From Streptomyces massasporeus (GTDB lineage: Bacteria > Actinomycetota > Actinomycetes > Streptomycetales > Streptomycetaceae), in the NCBI RefSeq assembly GCF_014648995.1, contig NZ_BMSE01000027.1, positions 1 to 64,000 of the forward strand: DNA of 64,000 nucleotides, given 5' to 3'. A program made the position numbers and the translations under genes. The notes under the pieces were generated by a model that did no database searches, was not told where the DNA came from, and was given only the letters and a program-made list of their open reading frames with translations. Shown here one piece after another: positions 15,384 through 24,657 of this stretch (the first letter of the stretch is position 1; every line of letters begins with the position of its first letter).

Positions 15384-18300
15384 TCAGGCCGCCTGCACCG
15401 GGGACAGCAGCGCACGCACCTCGGCGGCCTCGGGCGAGCCCAACTCCTCGTAGATCCCGGCCGCTTCCTGCCAGCAGACCTGGGCCCGGCCGGTCTGGCC
15501 GATGCCGCTCAGCGCGCGTCCGAGGACCGTGAGGACGTTGCCCCGCCGCCACTCCCCGCCGATCCCGCGGAGGACCGTGAGGGCCATCTCGGCGTTGGCG
15601 GCGGCCCGCGCCGCACGCCGGGCGGCGAGATCCACCTCGGCCAGCCGGAACAGACTCATGCCCTCCCAGAGGCGCTGCCTGCTGTCCCGGAACACCTCCA
15701 GCGCCTCCTGGAGCCGCTCGGCGGCGCTGTTCAGCTCCCCGCTCTGAGTGAGGGCGAGCCCGAGGGCGTAGCGGGCGTTCGCCCCGCGCAGGGAGTTGCC
15801 CATGGCGTCGTAGATGTCGATGCCCTCCTGGGCCAGCGCGACCGCGCTCTGGGTGCGCCCGGTCGCGAGATGGATCCGGGAGAGGTTGCAGAGCGCGGCG
15901 GCCACGCCGGGGCGGTCGCCCAGGGCCCGGAAGTGCTCGATGGCCCGGGAGAGGTGCTCCTCGCCGTCCGCGTGGCGGTTCTGGTAGAGCGCGATGATGC
16001 CGCGCGCGTTGCGCGCCCAGCAGACGGGGAGCAGGTCGTCGGACTCCTGCGCGAGGCGGATGGCCCGTTCCGCCTCCTCCTCGGCCCGTTCGAAACGGCC
16101 GCTCACGTGGTGGACGTTGACGAGCGTCATCAGTGCCCGGGCCTCCGCCCGGCCGAGGCCGTGCGACCGGGCCGCGCCGACGAGCGCCTGGGCGGTCGCC
16201 TCGTACTCCTTGGAGTTGGCCCCCGACTCGGAAAGGTCGTGCGCCGCCCACAGCATGTCGATCGCCCGGGGGAGTGTCTCCGGCCGCCCCGCGGCCTGCC
16301 GTACGCAGGCGAGGAGGCAGATGGCCTCCGCGTACAGCCAGTCCTGCGCCGCGTGCCGGTTGTCGAACCGCAGACCCGGGTACGACGTGGGCTCCAGGTG
16401 ATCCACCAGCCGGTCCCCCGGCCGCTCGATCGCGTACACCCCGGCCGCGGACGCCAGGTAGAAGTCCAGCAGCCGGGACAGCGCCGAGCCCCGTTCGCTC
16501 GGGGGGAGTTCGTCCCTTTCCGCACAGGCACGCGCGTAGAGCCGCACCAGGTCGTGGAAGCGGTAGCGGCCGGGGGCCGCCGATTCGAGGAGGGAGGTGT
16601 CCACGAGGGACTCCAGCAGGTCCTCCGTGTCCTCCACCGGCAGGTCCAGGACCGCCGCCGCGGCGGCCAGGGAGATGTCGGGGCCGTCCGCCAGACCGAG
16701 CAGGCGGAACGCGCGCGCCTGGGCGGGTTCCAGCTGGCCGTAGCCGAGCTCGAAGGTCGCCTTGACGGCCAGGTCACCGGCCTGGAGCTCGTCCAGGCGG
16801 CGGCGCTCGTCGGCGAGCTTCGCCGCGAGGACCGACACCGTCCAGGTACGGCGGGCTGCCAGGCGGGACGCCGCGATGCGGATGGCCAGCGGCAGGAAGC
16901 CGCAGGCCGCGACCACGTCGAGCGCGGCCTTCCGCTCGGACGCCACCCGCTCCTCGCCCACGATCTTCGTGAAGAGCGCCAGCGCCTCGTCCGGGGACAT
17001 CACGTCGAGGTCGATCAGGTGGGCGCCCGCCAGGTCCAGCATCCGCACCCGGGAGGTGACCAGCGCGGCGCAGCCGTCCGTGCCGGGCAGCAGGGGGCGC
17101 ACCTGGGCGGCGTCCCGGGCGTTGTCCAGCAGGACCAGCACCCGGCGCCCGGCGAGGACCGAGCGGTAGAGGGCCGCGCGTTCCTCCAGGGAGTCGGGGA
17201 TCGCCGAGTCGGCCGTGCCGAGGGCGCGCAGGAAGGAGCCCAGGACCGTCTCCGGCTCCGCCGCCCGGGCACCCGCCCCCTGGAGGTCGACGTACAACTG
17301 CCCGTCCGGGAAGGCCGCGCGCGCCTGGTGCGCCACGTGCACCGCCAGGGTCGTCTTGCCGACGCCGCCGATGCCGGCCAGGGCCGAGACCGCCATGACC
17401 CGGCCCTCGGCGGAGGCCAGGATGTCGCCGAGCTCCCGCACGAAACCGGAGCGGCCGGTGAAGTCCGGCACAGTCGCGGGCAGTTGTGCCGGGCGGACCG
17501 GGACGGCGGCCGGCTCGGGCGCCGGGGAGGAGGGCTCCGCCAGCCCGGGGTCCGCCTGGAGGATCCGCTGCTGCAGCTCGCTCAGGCCGGGGCGCGGGTC
17601 CACACCGAGTTCGTCGGCGAGCAGGCGGCGGGTGTCGGCGTAGACGGCCAGTGCCTCGGCCTGGCGGCCGCTGCGGTAGAGCGCCAGCATCAGGAGCTCC
17701 CGGAGCCGCTCCCGGAGCGGGTGGGCCGCGGTGAGGGCCGTGAGCTCCGAGACTGCTTCGGCGTGGCAGCCCTGCTCCAGGTCCATGTCCAGGCGCGATT
17801 CGACGAGTTGGAGCCGCCACTCCTCCAGCCGGACGCGCTGGGTCTCCGCGTACGGGCCCGGCACTCCGGCCAGGGTCTCCCCGTCCCACAGGGCGAGGGC
17901 GCGGCGCAGGGTCTCGCGGGCGTGGCAGAGGTCGCCCGCGGAGCGGGCCTTCTCCGCCTCGGTCGCCAGGTCCTGGGCGACGGTGAGGTCAAGGGCCTCC
18001 TCGGCGAGGTCGCGGACCGCGTAGCCGCCGGACTCGCTGACCAGGACGGCGGTGGCCGTGGTGCCGCCGGACCGGCGGGCCTCGCCGCCCGGGTCCAGCA
18101 CCTTGCGCAGGCGGGAGGCGTACGTCCGTACCGCCGCCAGCGCCTGCGAGGGCGGTTCCTCGCCCCACAGGGCGTCGATCAGCTCCGCGGCCGTGGCGGT
18201 GCGGCCCTCGCGCAGCAGCAGGGCGGCGAGCAGGGCGCGTTGCTGGGGGGACCCGGTGGTGACCGGCTCGTCGCCGCGCCAGGCGCGCACGGGCCCGAGC

Positions 18301-18434
18301 ACGCTGAAGCGCAGAGCGGCGGTCTCCGCCGGCCGCTCCGCCCCGGGCGTCGCCGACGGTTCCGACGGCGTCGGCGTGGAGTCGGGACGCCGCTGCTCCG
18401 GTACGCGCGGCACACCGTCCGGTACACCGTCCAT
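15384..18434 (-). CDS. afsR: AfsR, SARP-type global regulator with NB-ARC and TPR
   Basis: 1016 residues. Domain order: a short Pro/Ser-rich leader; an OmpR-like winged helix (about 41-137, RFSVLGPVRAWRGDEPV ... VRTYASRLRKVLDP); a bacterial transcriptional activation domain (about 143-295); an NB-ARC ATPase with P-loop GIGGVGKTT at 354-362 and VLVLLDNARDAAQVRPLLPG; then TPRs (about 720-1000). This is the size and architecture of AfsR, which AfsK phosphorylates and which activates afsS. The start ATG follows GGGGG. afsK is in the same window but separated from afsR by about 8 kb here. Confidence 0.96.
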   Translation of the reverse strand: MDGVPDGVPRVPEQRRPDSTPTPSEPSATPGAERPAETAALRFSVLGPVRAWRGDEPVTTGSPQQRALLAALLLREGRTATAAELIDALWGEEPPSQALAAVRTYASRLRKVLDPGGEARRSGGTTATAVLVSESGGYAVRDLAEEALDLTVAQDLATEAEKARSAGDLCHARETLRRALALWDGETLAGVPGPYAETQRVRLEEWRLQLVESRLDMDLEQGCHAEAVSELTALTAAHPLRERLRELLMLALYRSGRQAEALAVYADTRRLLADELGVDPRPGLSELQQRILQADPGLAEPSSPAPEPAAVPVRPAQLPATVPDFTGRSGFVRELGDILASAEGRVMAVSALAGIGGVGKTTLAVHVAHQARAAFPDGQLYVDLQGAGARAAEPETVLGSFLRALGTADSAIPDSLEERAALYRSVLAGRRVLVLLDNARDAAQVRPLLPGTDGCAALVTSRVRMLDLAGAHLIDLDVMSPDEALALFTKIVGEERVASERKAALDVVAACGFLPLAIRIAASRLAARRTWTVSVLAAKLADERRRLDELQAGDLAVKATFELGYGQLEPAQARAFRLLGLADGPDISLAAAAAVLDLPVEDTEDLLESLVDTSLLESAAPGRYRFHDLVRLYARACAERDELPPSERGSALSRLLDFYLASAAGVYAIERPGDRLVDHLEPTSYPGLRFDNRHAAQDWLYAEAICLLACVRQAAGRPETLPRAIDMLWAAHDLSESGANSKEYEATAQALVGAARSHGLGRAEARALMTLVNVHHVSGRFERAEEEAERAIRLAQESDDLLPVCWARNARGIIALYQNRHADGEEHLSRAIEHFRALGDRPGVAAALCNLSRIHLATGRTQSAVALAQEGIDIYDAMGNSLRGANARYALGLALTQSGELNSAAERLQEALEVFRDSRQRLWEGMSLFRLAEVDLAARRAARAAANAEMALTVLRGIGGEWRRGNVLTVLGRALSGIGQTGRAQVCWQEAAGIYEELGSPEAAEVRALLSPVQAA

Positions 18435-18651
18435 GCAGTCCCCCTAGACATCCTGAGCAACCACGCCAGTTTGCCTTGTTGACGGCGGATACGTCAGCCG
18501 TGGGAGACACCGATCACAGGGCGGCACACGGGAGTCCACCAAGTCTGCACACTCTCTCCGCGCCCACCCGGCCGAGTCGAGTGAATCACGCCATCATGGC
18601 CGGAATCCGCCTCGGCAGGCATAGCTGACGCCCCGTCAGATCAGCGCTACC
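18435..18651. other. Divergent intergenic region, afsR / amidohydrolase operon
   Basis: 217 bases with promoters in both directions. A loose TGACG-N7-CGTCA repeat near 18480-18496 has the wrong spacing for the operator family. Operator copy 5 is near the right-hand end. No gene seen. Confidence 0.5.
18624..18640. promoter_or_regulatory. Operator copy 5 (TCTGACG-N3-CGTCAGA family)
   Basis: GCTGACGCCCCGTCAGA has one mismatch to the consensus arms. It ends 11 bases before the amidohydrolase GTG, again close enough to suggest a leaderless or near-leaderless transcript. Confidence 0.8.
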
Positions 18652-19908
18652 GTGAGCGCCATGGACACCCACGACAGCACGTTTCCGCTGATCATCTCCG
18701 TGGACGACCACACCGTTGAGCCCGCGAGCGTCTGGCAGAACCGGCTTCCGGGGAAGTACCGGGAGGTCGGACCGCGTATCGTCCGGGCCCCCGTGAAGGA
18801 AATGACGTTCCTCGGAGGCCGCTTCAAGCCGGTGATGGGGCAGCCCGGGGACGACGGGCCGGTCGGGGACTGGTGGGTCTACGAGGAGTTGCGGCGGCCC
18901 CTGACGCGGCTCGACACCGCCGTGGGGTACGACAGGGACGAGATCAAGCTCGAGGTCATCACGTACGAACAGATGCGCCCGGGTTCTTATGACGTCACCT
19001 CCCGCCTCGCCGACATGGACGTCAACCACGTCCAGTCCGCCCTGTGTTTCCCGACCTTCCCGCGCTTCTGCGGCCAGACCTTCACCGAGGCCAAGGACCA
19101 CGACCTCGGCCTGCTCTGCGTGCGCGCCTACAACGACTGGATGGTGGAGGAGTGGTGCGGCCCGGACGCGCACGGGCGGCTCATCCCCCTGCCCCTCATC
19201 CCCCTCTGGGACGCCGAGCTCGCGGCGGCCGAGGTCCGGCGCAACGCCGCCCGCGGGGTCCGTGCCGTCGCCTTCTCCGAGATACCGCCGTTCCTCGGGC
19301 TGCCCTCGATCCACACCGAGGGCTGGGACCCGTTCCTCCAGGCGTGCGACGAGACCGGGACCGTCGTCGCCATGCACATCGGCTCCAGCAGCCGGATGCC
19401 GTCCACCTCCGCCGACGCCCCGCCCGCCGTCGGCTCCACCATCACGTACGCCAACTGCTGCTTCTCCATGGTCGACTGGCTGATGAGCGGCAAGTTCGAG
19501 CAGTTCCCGAACCTCAAGGTCATGTACGCCGAGGGGCAGATCGGCTGGATCCCCTACATCCTGGAGCGGGCCGACGTGGTGTGGGAGGAGAACCGCGGCT
19601 GGGGCGGCGTCGCCGACAAGGTGCACCGGCCGCCGTCTGAGCTCTTCGCCGAGCACGTCTACGGCTGCTTCTTCGACGACGCCTTCGGACTGCGCAACCT
19701 CGACTCCATCGGCGTCGGCAACGTCCTCTACGAGACCGACTACCCCCACTCCGACTCCACCTGGCCCAAGTCCCGCGAGGTCGGCGAGGCGCAGATGGGG
19801 CACCTGGAGCCCGACGTGGTCGAGCGGATCGTGCGGGGGAACGCCATCGAACTGCTCGGGCTGACAGAGGAAGGGCTGTGGCCGGGCGGCGCCGGTGGTG
19901 CGCGGTGA
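18652..19908 (+). CDS. Amidohydrolase-2 family metal-dependent hydrolase
   Basis: 418 residues of the amidohydrolase_2 (ACMSD-like TIM barrel) group, whose members hydrolyse C-N or C-C bonds or decarboxylate. Seen: the N-terminal ISVDDHTVEPASVW, a DxHxxEP-like first metal site; VVAMHIGSSS; and the last-strand Asp in NVLYETDYPHSDSTWP. The type is common in actinobacterial sterol/terpenoid catabolic clusters; no substrate can be named. The GTG at 18652 or the ATG at 18661 may be the start; neither has a clear ribosome binding site. Its stop overlaps the LLM start (GTGA), beginning a three-gene operon. Confidence 0.88.
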   Translation: MSAMDTHDSTFPLIISVDDHTVEPASVWQNRLPGKYREVGPRIVRAPVKEMTFLGGRFKPVMGQPGDDGPVGDWWVYEELRRPLTRLDTAVGYDRDEIKLEVITYEQMRPGSYDVTSRLADMDVNHVQSALCFPTFPRFCGQTFTEAKDHDLGLLCVRAYNDWMVEEWCGPDAHGRLIPLPLIPLWDAELAAAEVRRNAARGVRAVAFSEIPPFLGLPSIHTEGWDPFLQACDETGTVVAMHIGSSSRMPSTSADAPPAVGSTITYANCCFSMVDWLMSGKFEQFPNLKVMYAEGQIGWIPYILERADVVWEENRGWGGVADKVHRPPSELFAEHVYGCFFDDAFGLRNLDSIGVGNVLYETDYPHSDSTWPKSREVGEAQMGHLEPDVVERIVRGNAIELLGLTEEGLWPGGAGGAR

Positions 19909-20825
19909 GCCTGCGGTACGGGATGCAGCTTCCCGTCCAGTCGCAGAGCACCCTCTACGCCGAGGGGTGGGAGGCGGAGGCCGGGCCGGACGACCTGCTG
20001 GAGATCGCCCGCGCCGCCGACCGGGCCGGGTTCGACTACCTGGCCGGCTGCGACCACGTCGCCATCCCGCGTCGCCTCGCCGCCGCCATGAGCACCGTCT
20101 GGTACGACCCCGTCGCCACGCTCGCCTTCCTCGCCGCCGCCACCGAACACGTCAAGCTGCTCAGCCATGTCGCGATCGTCGGGCTGCGGCATCCCCTGCT
20201 CACCGCCAAGCAGTACGCCACCCTCGACCACCTCAGCGGAGGCCGGCTGATCCTCGGGGTCGGCGCCGGGCACGTCCAGGAGGAGTTCGAGGCCCTCGGT
20301 GTCGACTTCCGGCAGCGCGGGGCCGTGCTCGACGAGTGTCTCGACGCCCTGCGTGCCGCCCTCGGGCCCGACGAGTTCCCCGAGCACCACGGCAAGCTGT
20401 ACGACTTCGAGGGGCTCGGGCAGCGGCCCCGGCCGGTGCAGGACCGGATCCCCGTCTGGGTCGGCGGTTCCTCACCGGCCGCCGTGCGACGGGCCGCGCT
20501 CAGGGGCGACGGCTGGCTGCCGCAGGGGGATCCGAGGGATCGGCTGCCCGCGCAGATCACACGCATCAGGGAACTGCGCGAAGAGGCCCGTGTCCAGGGC
20601 CCGTTCACCGTGGGCGCCATCGTCGAACCGCTCTACGTCGGCACGCCCCGGTGGGAGGTGGGGCGCCGGACCCTCACCGGTGGGCCGCGGGAGCTCGCCG
20701 AGTCGCTGCGGGCGTACCGGGCGATGGGCGTGCACCAGATCCAGGTGCGGTTCCGCAGCCGGAGCCGCAGTGAACTCACCGACCAGATCGCGGCGTTCGG
20801 CGCCGAGGTCGCCCCCGAGCTGTGA
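19905..20825 (+). CDS. LLM-class F420-dependent oxidoreductase
   Basis: 306 residues of the luciferase-like monooxygenase fold, F420-dependent subgroup. Seen: RYGMQLPVQ start, AGFDYLAGCDHVAIP near 35-50, HVKLLSHVAIVGLRHPLLTAKQYATLDHLSGGRLILGVGAGH, and WVGGSSPAAVRRAALRGDGWLPQ. TIM-barrel enzymes of this type oxidise alcohols or reduce activated double bonds with F420. The GTG at 19905 overlaps the amidohydrolase stop. Part of the operator-5 operon. Confidence 0.88.
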   Translation: MSLRYGMQLPVQSQSTLYAEGWEAEAGPDDLLEIARAADRAGFDYLAGCDHVAIPRRLAAAMSTVWYDPVATLAFLAAATEHVKLLSHVAIVGLRHPLLTAKQYATLDHLSGGRLILGVGAGHVQEEFEALGVDFRQRGAVLDECLDALRAALGPDEFPEHHGKLYDFEGLGQRPRPVQDRIPVWVGGSSPAAVRRAALRGDGWLPQGDPRDRLPAQITRIRELREEARVQGPFTVGAIVEPLYVGTPRWEVGRRTLTGGPRELAESLRAYRAMGVHQIQVRFRSRSRSELTDQIAAFGAEVAPEL

Positions 20826-20834
20826 GGAGACCCC

Positions 20835-21605
20835 ATGGGCAAGCTCGACGGACGCGTCGTCATCGTCACCGGCGCCGCACGCGGCCAGGGCGAGCAGGAG
20901 GCACGGCTGTTCGCGGCCGAGGGGGCCCGGGTGGTCGTCGCGGACGTCCTCGACGACCAGGGCGAGGCCCTCGCGAAGGAGATCGGCGCGCGCTACCTCC
21001 ATCTCGACGTCGGCAGCGAGGACGACTGGCAGGCCGCCGTCACGGCCACCAAGGACGCCTACGGTCATCTCGACGGCCTCGTCAACAACGCAGGCATCCT
21101 GCGCTTCAACTCCCTCCTCGACACCCCCCTCGACGAGTTCATGCAGGTCGTCCGGGTCAACCAGGTCGGCTGCTTCCTCGGCGTCAGGACGGTCGCCCCG
21201 GAGATGGCCGACGGGGGCACGATCGTCAACACCGCCTCCTACACGGGCCTGACCGGGATGGCCGCGGTGGGCGCCTACGCGGCGACCAAGCACGCCGTGG
21301 TCGGTCTGACCCGGGTCGCCGCCCTGGAGCTGGCCGGGCGCGGGATACGCGTCAACGCCGTCTGCCCCGGGGCCATCGACACGGCGATGTCCAACCCGGC
21401 CCGGCTGGACCCGGACGCCGACCTCGTGGAGACGGCGAAGGGACTCGACCGGCTGTACCGCAAGCTGGTGCCGCTGGGCAGGGTCGGGCGGCCCGAGGAG
21501 GTGGCCAGGCTCGCGCTGTTCCTGACCTCGGAGGACTCCTCGTACATCACGGGTCAGCCGTTCGTGATCGACGGCGGGTGGCTGGCCGGGGTCAGCGTCA
21601 TCTGA
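20835..21605 (+). CDS. Short-chain dehydrogenase/reductase, hydroxysteroid-dehydrogenase-like
   Basis: 256 residues. Rossmann motif VTGAARGQG at 11-19, VNNAG near 88, catalytic Ser135, Tyr148 and Lys152 (YAATK), and PGAIDTAM after the active site. The overall pattern resembles actinobacterial 3-alpha/20-beta hydroxysteroid dehydrogenases, fitting a polycyclic alcohol substrate, but SDR specificity cannot be read reliably. It follows the LLM gene by nine bases and starts behind GAGGAG. Operator copy 6 begins five bases after its stop. Confidence 0.93.
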   Translation: MGKLDGRVVIVTGAARGQGEQEARLFAAEGARVVVADVLDDQGEALAKEIGARYLHLDVGSEDDWQAAVTATKDAYGHLDGLVNNAGILRFNSLLDTPLDEFMQVVRVNQVGCFLGVRTVAPEMADGGTIVNTASYTGLTGMAAVGAYAATKHAVVGLTRVAALELAGRGIRVNAVCPGAIDTAMSNPARLDPDADLVETAKGLDRLYRKLVPLGRVGRPEEVARLALFLTSEDSSYITGQPFVIDGGWLAGVSVI

Positions 21606-21609
21606 CGTA

Positions 21610-21626
21610 TCTGACGAACCATCAGC
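21610..21626. promoter_or_regulatory. Operator copy 6 (TCTGACG-N3-CGTCAGA family)
   Basis: TCTGACGAACCATCAGC has two mismatches to the consensus arms. It is preceded by another TCTGACG half-site at 21601-21607, giving three half-sites in 26 bases. Confidence 0.65.
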
Positions 21627-21668
21627 TATTGACGCTCCCGGAGGGCGGTGGAACAGTCGGACCATAAA

Positions 21669-21685
21669 TCTGACGCGCCGTCAGA
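21669..21685. promoter_or_regulatory. Operator copy 7, perfect arms
   Basis: TCTGACGCGCCGTCAGA matches both consensus arms exactly. It lies 33 bases before the TTG start of the luciferase-like gene; with copy 6 it forms a tandem array with centres 59 bases apart. Confidence 0.88.
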
Positions 21686-21718
21686 AATGATGAACCGATC
21701 GTGGGGCGGTGAACCTCC

Positions 21719-22837
21719 TTGGAATTCGGCATCTTCGTTCAGGGATACGTCGGCAAACGGGCCGAGACCGACCCGCTCGCCGAGCACAAGGCGCTGATGG
21801 AGGAGACCGAGTACGTCATCCAGGCGGACAAGTCCGGCTTCAAGTACGCCTGGGCCTCCGAGCACCACTTCCTGGACGAGTACTCGCACCTGTCCGCCAA
21901 TGACGTCTTCCTCGGCTACCTGGCCCACGCGACCGAGCGGATCCACCTGGGCTCCGGCATCTTCAACCCGCTGGCCCCGGTCAACCACCCGGTGAAGGTC
22001 GCCGAGAAGGTCGCGATGCTCGACCACCTCAGCGGCAACCGCTTCGAGTTCGGCAGCGGGCGGGGCGCCGGATCCCACGAGATCCTCGGGTTCATGCCGG
22101 GGGTGACCGACATGAACCACACCAAGGAGCTCTGGGAGGAGACCATCGCCGAGTTCCCCAAGATGTGGCTCCAGGACGAGTACCAGGGCTTCCAGGGCAA
22201 GCACTGGTCGCTGCCGCCGCGGAAGGTCCTGCCGAAGCCGTACGGCGGGGCGCACCCGGCGATGTGGTACGCCGCCGGATCGCCGCCGTCGTACGCCATG
22301 GCCGCGAAGAAGGGGCTCGGCGTGCTCGGCTTCAGCGTGCAGAAGGTCTCCGACATGGAGTGGGTGCTGGAGCAGTACAAGACGGCGATCGTGGACGCGG
22401 AGCCGGTCGGGGCCTTCGTGAACGACAACGTGATGGTGACGACCACGGCGATCTGCGCACCGACCCATGCGGAGGCGGTCCGGATCGCGGCGAGCGGGGG
22501 GCTGCACTATCTGCCCTCGCTGGTGTTCCGGTACCACGACACGTTCCCGCGGCCCGAGGGGTTCCCGGTGTGGCCGGAGACGCTGCCGGAGTACACCGAG
22601 GAGTTCGTGGAGGTGCTCATCGAGGAGGAGCTGCTGATCTGCGGGGATCCGGACGAGGTGCTGCGGCAGTGCGAGCGATGGGAGCGGGCCGGGGCGGATC
22701 AGTTGAGTTTCGGATTGCCCGTGGGGGTGCCGAAGGAGGAGACGCTGCAGACGATCCGGCTGGTCGGGGAGTACGTGATTCCCAAGATCGATACGGATCC
22801 CGTGCATCGGACTTCGCGGTTCCGGCGGGGTGGTTGA
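21719..22837 (+). CDS. Luciferase-like flavin-dependent monooxygenase
   Basis: 372 residues of the bacterial luciferase-like family. Seen: MEFGIFVQGYVGKR start, KYAWASEHHFLDEYSHLS near 45, IHLGSGIFNPLAPVNHPVKVAEKVAMLDHLSGNRFEFGSGRG, and a C-terminal DQLSFGLPVG. EHHF and the insertion pattern fit flavin-type alkanal monooxygenase relatives rather than the F420 subgroup. The TTG at 21719 is the first possible start: an in-frame TGA lies nine bases upstream and the family begins MEFGIF. First gene of an operator-controlled operon with a D-aminoacylase-like hydrolase and an aldehyde dehydrogenase. Confidence 0.88.
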   Translation: MEFGIFVQGYVGKRAETDPLAEHKALMEETEYVIQADKSGFKYAWASEHHFLDEYSHLSANDVFLGYLAHATERIHLGSGIFNPLAPVNHPVKVAEKVAMLDHLSGNRFEFGSGRGAGSHEILGFMPGVTDMNHTKELWEETIAEFPKMWLQDEYQGFQGKHWSLPPRKVLPKPYGGAHPAMWYAAGSPPSYAMAAKKGLGVLGFSVQKVSDMEWVLEQYKTAIVDAEPVGAFVNDNVMVTTTAICAPTHAEAVRIAASGGLHYLPSLVFRYHDTFPRPEGFPVWPETLPEYTEEFVEVLIEEELLICGDPDEVLRQCERWERAGADQLSFGLPVGVPKEETLQTIRLVGEYVIPKIDTDPVHRTSRFRRGG

Positions 22838-22849
22838 GCGTTCGTCGGC

Positions 22850-22897
22850 GGGTGCGGGTTCGTGGGGGCTGATCGCGCAGTTCCCCGCGCCCCTAAA
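22850..22897. repeat. Streptomyces dispersed intergenic repeat, copy A
   Basis: A 48-base element between two genes of one operon, centred on GATCGCGCAGTTCCCCGCGC and flanked by GGGGGCT and GCCCC that can pair. Near-identical copies occur in reverse orientation at 63363-63455. This type of element is common between Streptomyces genes; its function is unknown, possibly an mRNA hairpin. Confidence 0.75.
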
Positions 22898-22920
22898 GGC
22901 GTCCATCCCGAGGGAGTTGA

Positions 22921-24657
22921 GTGGGCATGCTCGATCACGTCATCAAGGGCGCGACCGTCGTGGACGGGACGGGTGCCCCGGCATACACCGCCGACGTCGG
23001 CATCCGCGACGGGCGGATCGCTGTCATCGGTCGGATCACCGAGGAAAGCCGGACCACCGAGGACGCTCACGGCCTCGTCCTCACCCCCGGCTTCGTCGAC
23101 CCCCACACCCACTACGACGCCCAGCTCTTCTGGGACCCGTACGCCACGCCCTCGCTCAACCACGGGGTCACCACCGTCGCCGGTGGGAACTGCGGGTTCA
23201 CGCTTGCGCCGTTGCACCCCGAGCGGCCCGGGGACGCCGACTACACGCGGCGGATGATGTCCCGGGTCGAGGGCATGGCGCTGGTGGCGCTGGAGGAGGG
23301 GGCGCCCTGGAACTGGCATTCCTTCGGGGAGTACCTGGACGCCCTGGAAGGGCGGATCGCCGTCAACGCCGGGTTCATGGTGGGGCACTGTGCGCTGCGG
23401 CGGTACGTGATGGGGCCGGAGGCGGTGGGCGGGCAGCCGAGTCAGGAGCAGCTCGCCGCGATGGTGCGGCTGCTGCGGGAGGCCATGGACGCCGGGGCGT
23501 GGGGGCTGTCCACCACCCAGTCGACCAGTCACTCCGACGGCGACGGACAGCCCGTCGCCTCGCGGCACGCCCAGCCGGCCGAACTGCTGGCACTGTCGCG
23601 GGCCGTCGGGGAGTGCGAGGGCACGCAGATCGAGGCGATCGTCGCGGGCTGTCTGGATCAGTTCAGTGACGCGGAGATCGATCTGTTCGTGGAGATGAGC
23701 GCGGTGGCGGGGCGGCCGCTGAACTGGAACGTGCTGACCATCGACGCGGCCGTTCCCGAGCGCGTGCCCCGGCAGCTGCTCGCGAGCGAGCAGGCGCGGA
23801 AGGCGGGCGGCAGGGTCGTGGCGCTGACCATGCCGATCCTCACGCCCATGAACATGTCGCTGGGGACGTTCTGCGCGCTGAACCTCATCCCCGGGTGGGG
23901 GCCGGTGCTCGGGCTGCCCGTGCCCGAGCGGATCGAGAGGCTGCGGGACCCGCAGGTGCGGGCCGAACTGCTGCGGCGGGCCCGTTCCAAGGAGGCGGGT
24001 GTCTTCCGGCGGCTGTCGAACTTCGGGCGGTACGTCATCGGCGACACCTACAGCGAGGCGAACGCCGGGCTCACCGGGCGCGTGGTGAACGACATCGCCG
24101 AGGAGCGCGGTCAGGAGCCCTTCGCCTGTCTGGTGGAGATCTGCGCCAACGACGGACTGCGCACGGTGCTGTGGCCGATGCCGACCGACAACGACCCGGC
24201 GTCCTGGGCGCTGCGGGCTCAGACCTGGAGCCACGAGGACGTGCTGCTGGGCGGGTCCGACGCGGGCGCCCATCTGGACCGGATGTGCGGGGCGCCGTAC
24301 ACCACCCGGTTCCTCGGGGACTGCCTGCGGGGGCGGAAGCTGGTCGGTCTGGAGCAGGCCGTGAAGATGCTGACCGACGACCCGGCCCGGCTCTTCGGGC
24401 TGCGGGAGCGCGGGCAGGTCCGGGAGGGCTGGCACGCCGACCTGGTCCTGCTCGACCCGGAGCGCATCGACGCGGGCCCGGCCACCCTGGTGCACGACCT
24501 GCCGGGCGACAGCCCCCGGCTGGACTCGCGGGCGCTCGGCGTACGGGCCGTCTGGGTCAACGGGGTCGAGGCGATCCGGGACGACGTGGTGACCGGGTCC
24601 GTACCGGGCCGGGTGCTGCGCTCCGGGCGGGACACGGAGACGGTGAGCACGCGGTGA
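22921..24657 (+). CDS. D-aminoacylase-like amidohydrolase
   Basis: 578 residues of the N-acyl-D-amino-acid deacylase / dihydroorotase-like branch of amidohydrolases. Seen: GATVVDGTGAPAYTADVGIRDGRIAVIG start, metal motif PGFVDPHTHYDAQLFWDP near 60, GGNCGFTLAPL, GLSTTQSTSH, and VLLGGSDAGAHLDRMCGAPY carrying the late Asp. Such proteins are often found in lipid/terpenoid catabolic clusters where they probably act on cyclic amides, lactones or ring ketones. Start GTG 22921 or ATG 22927, both behind GGGAG. The stop overlaps the aldehyde dehydrogenase start (GTGA). Confidence 0.88.
   Translation: MGMLDHVIKGATVVDGTGAPAYTADVGIRDGRIAVIGRITEESRTTEDAHGLVLTPGFVDPHTHYDAQLFWDPYATPSLNHGVTTVAGGNCGFTLAPLHPERPGDADYTRRMMSRVEGMALVALEEGAPWNWHSFGEYLDALEGRIAVNAGFMVGHCALRRYVMGPEAVGGQPSQEQLAAMVRLLREAMDAGAWGLSTTQSTSHSDGDGQPVASRHAQPAELLALSRAVGECEGTQIEAIVAGCLDQFSDAEIDLFVEMSAVAGRPLNWNVLTIDAAVPERVPRQLLASEQARKAGGRVVALTMPILTPMNMSLGTFCALNLIPGWGPVLGLPVPERIERLRDPQVRAELLRRARSKEAGVFRRLSNFGRYVIGDTYSEANAGLTGRVVNDIAEERGQEPFACLVEICANDGLRTVLWPMPTDNDPASWALRAQTWSHEDVLLGGSDAGAHLDRMCGAPYTTRFLGDCLRGRKLVGLEQAVKMLTDDPARLFGLRERGQVREGWHADLVLLDPERIDAGPATLVHDLPGDSPRLDSRALGVRAVWVNGVEAIRDDVVTGSVPGRVLRSGRDTETVSTR

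Noticed and set aside
15870..18482. Long plus-strand open frame opposite afsR
   Set aside because: Low-complexity composition and no motifs; afsR on the other strand has unmistakable SARP, NB-ARC and TPR domains.
18480..18496. TGACG...CGTCA upstream of afsR as another operator
   Set aside because: The centre is seven bases rather than three, and the outer bases do not match.
1354..21685. Assignment of the operators as KstR or KstR2 sites
   Set aside because: The KstR (TnnAACnnGTTnnA-like) and KstR2 (AnCAAGnnCTTGnT-like) patterns I know do not match TCTGACG-N3-CGTCAGA, so the pathway should not be called cholesterol catabolism on this basis.
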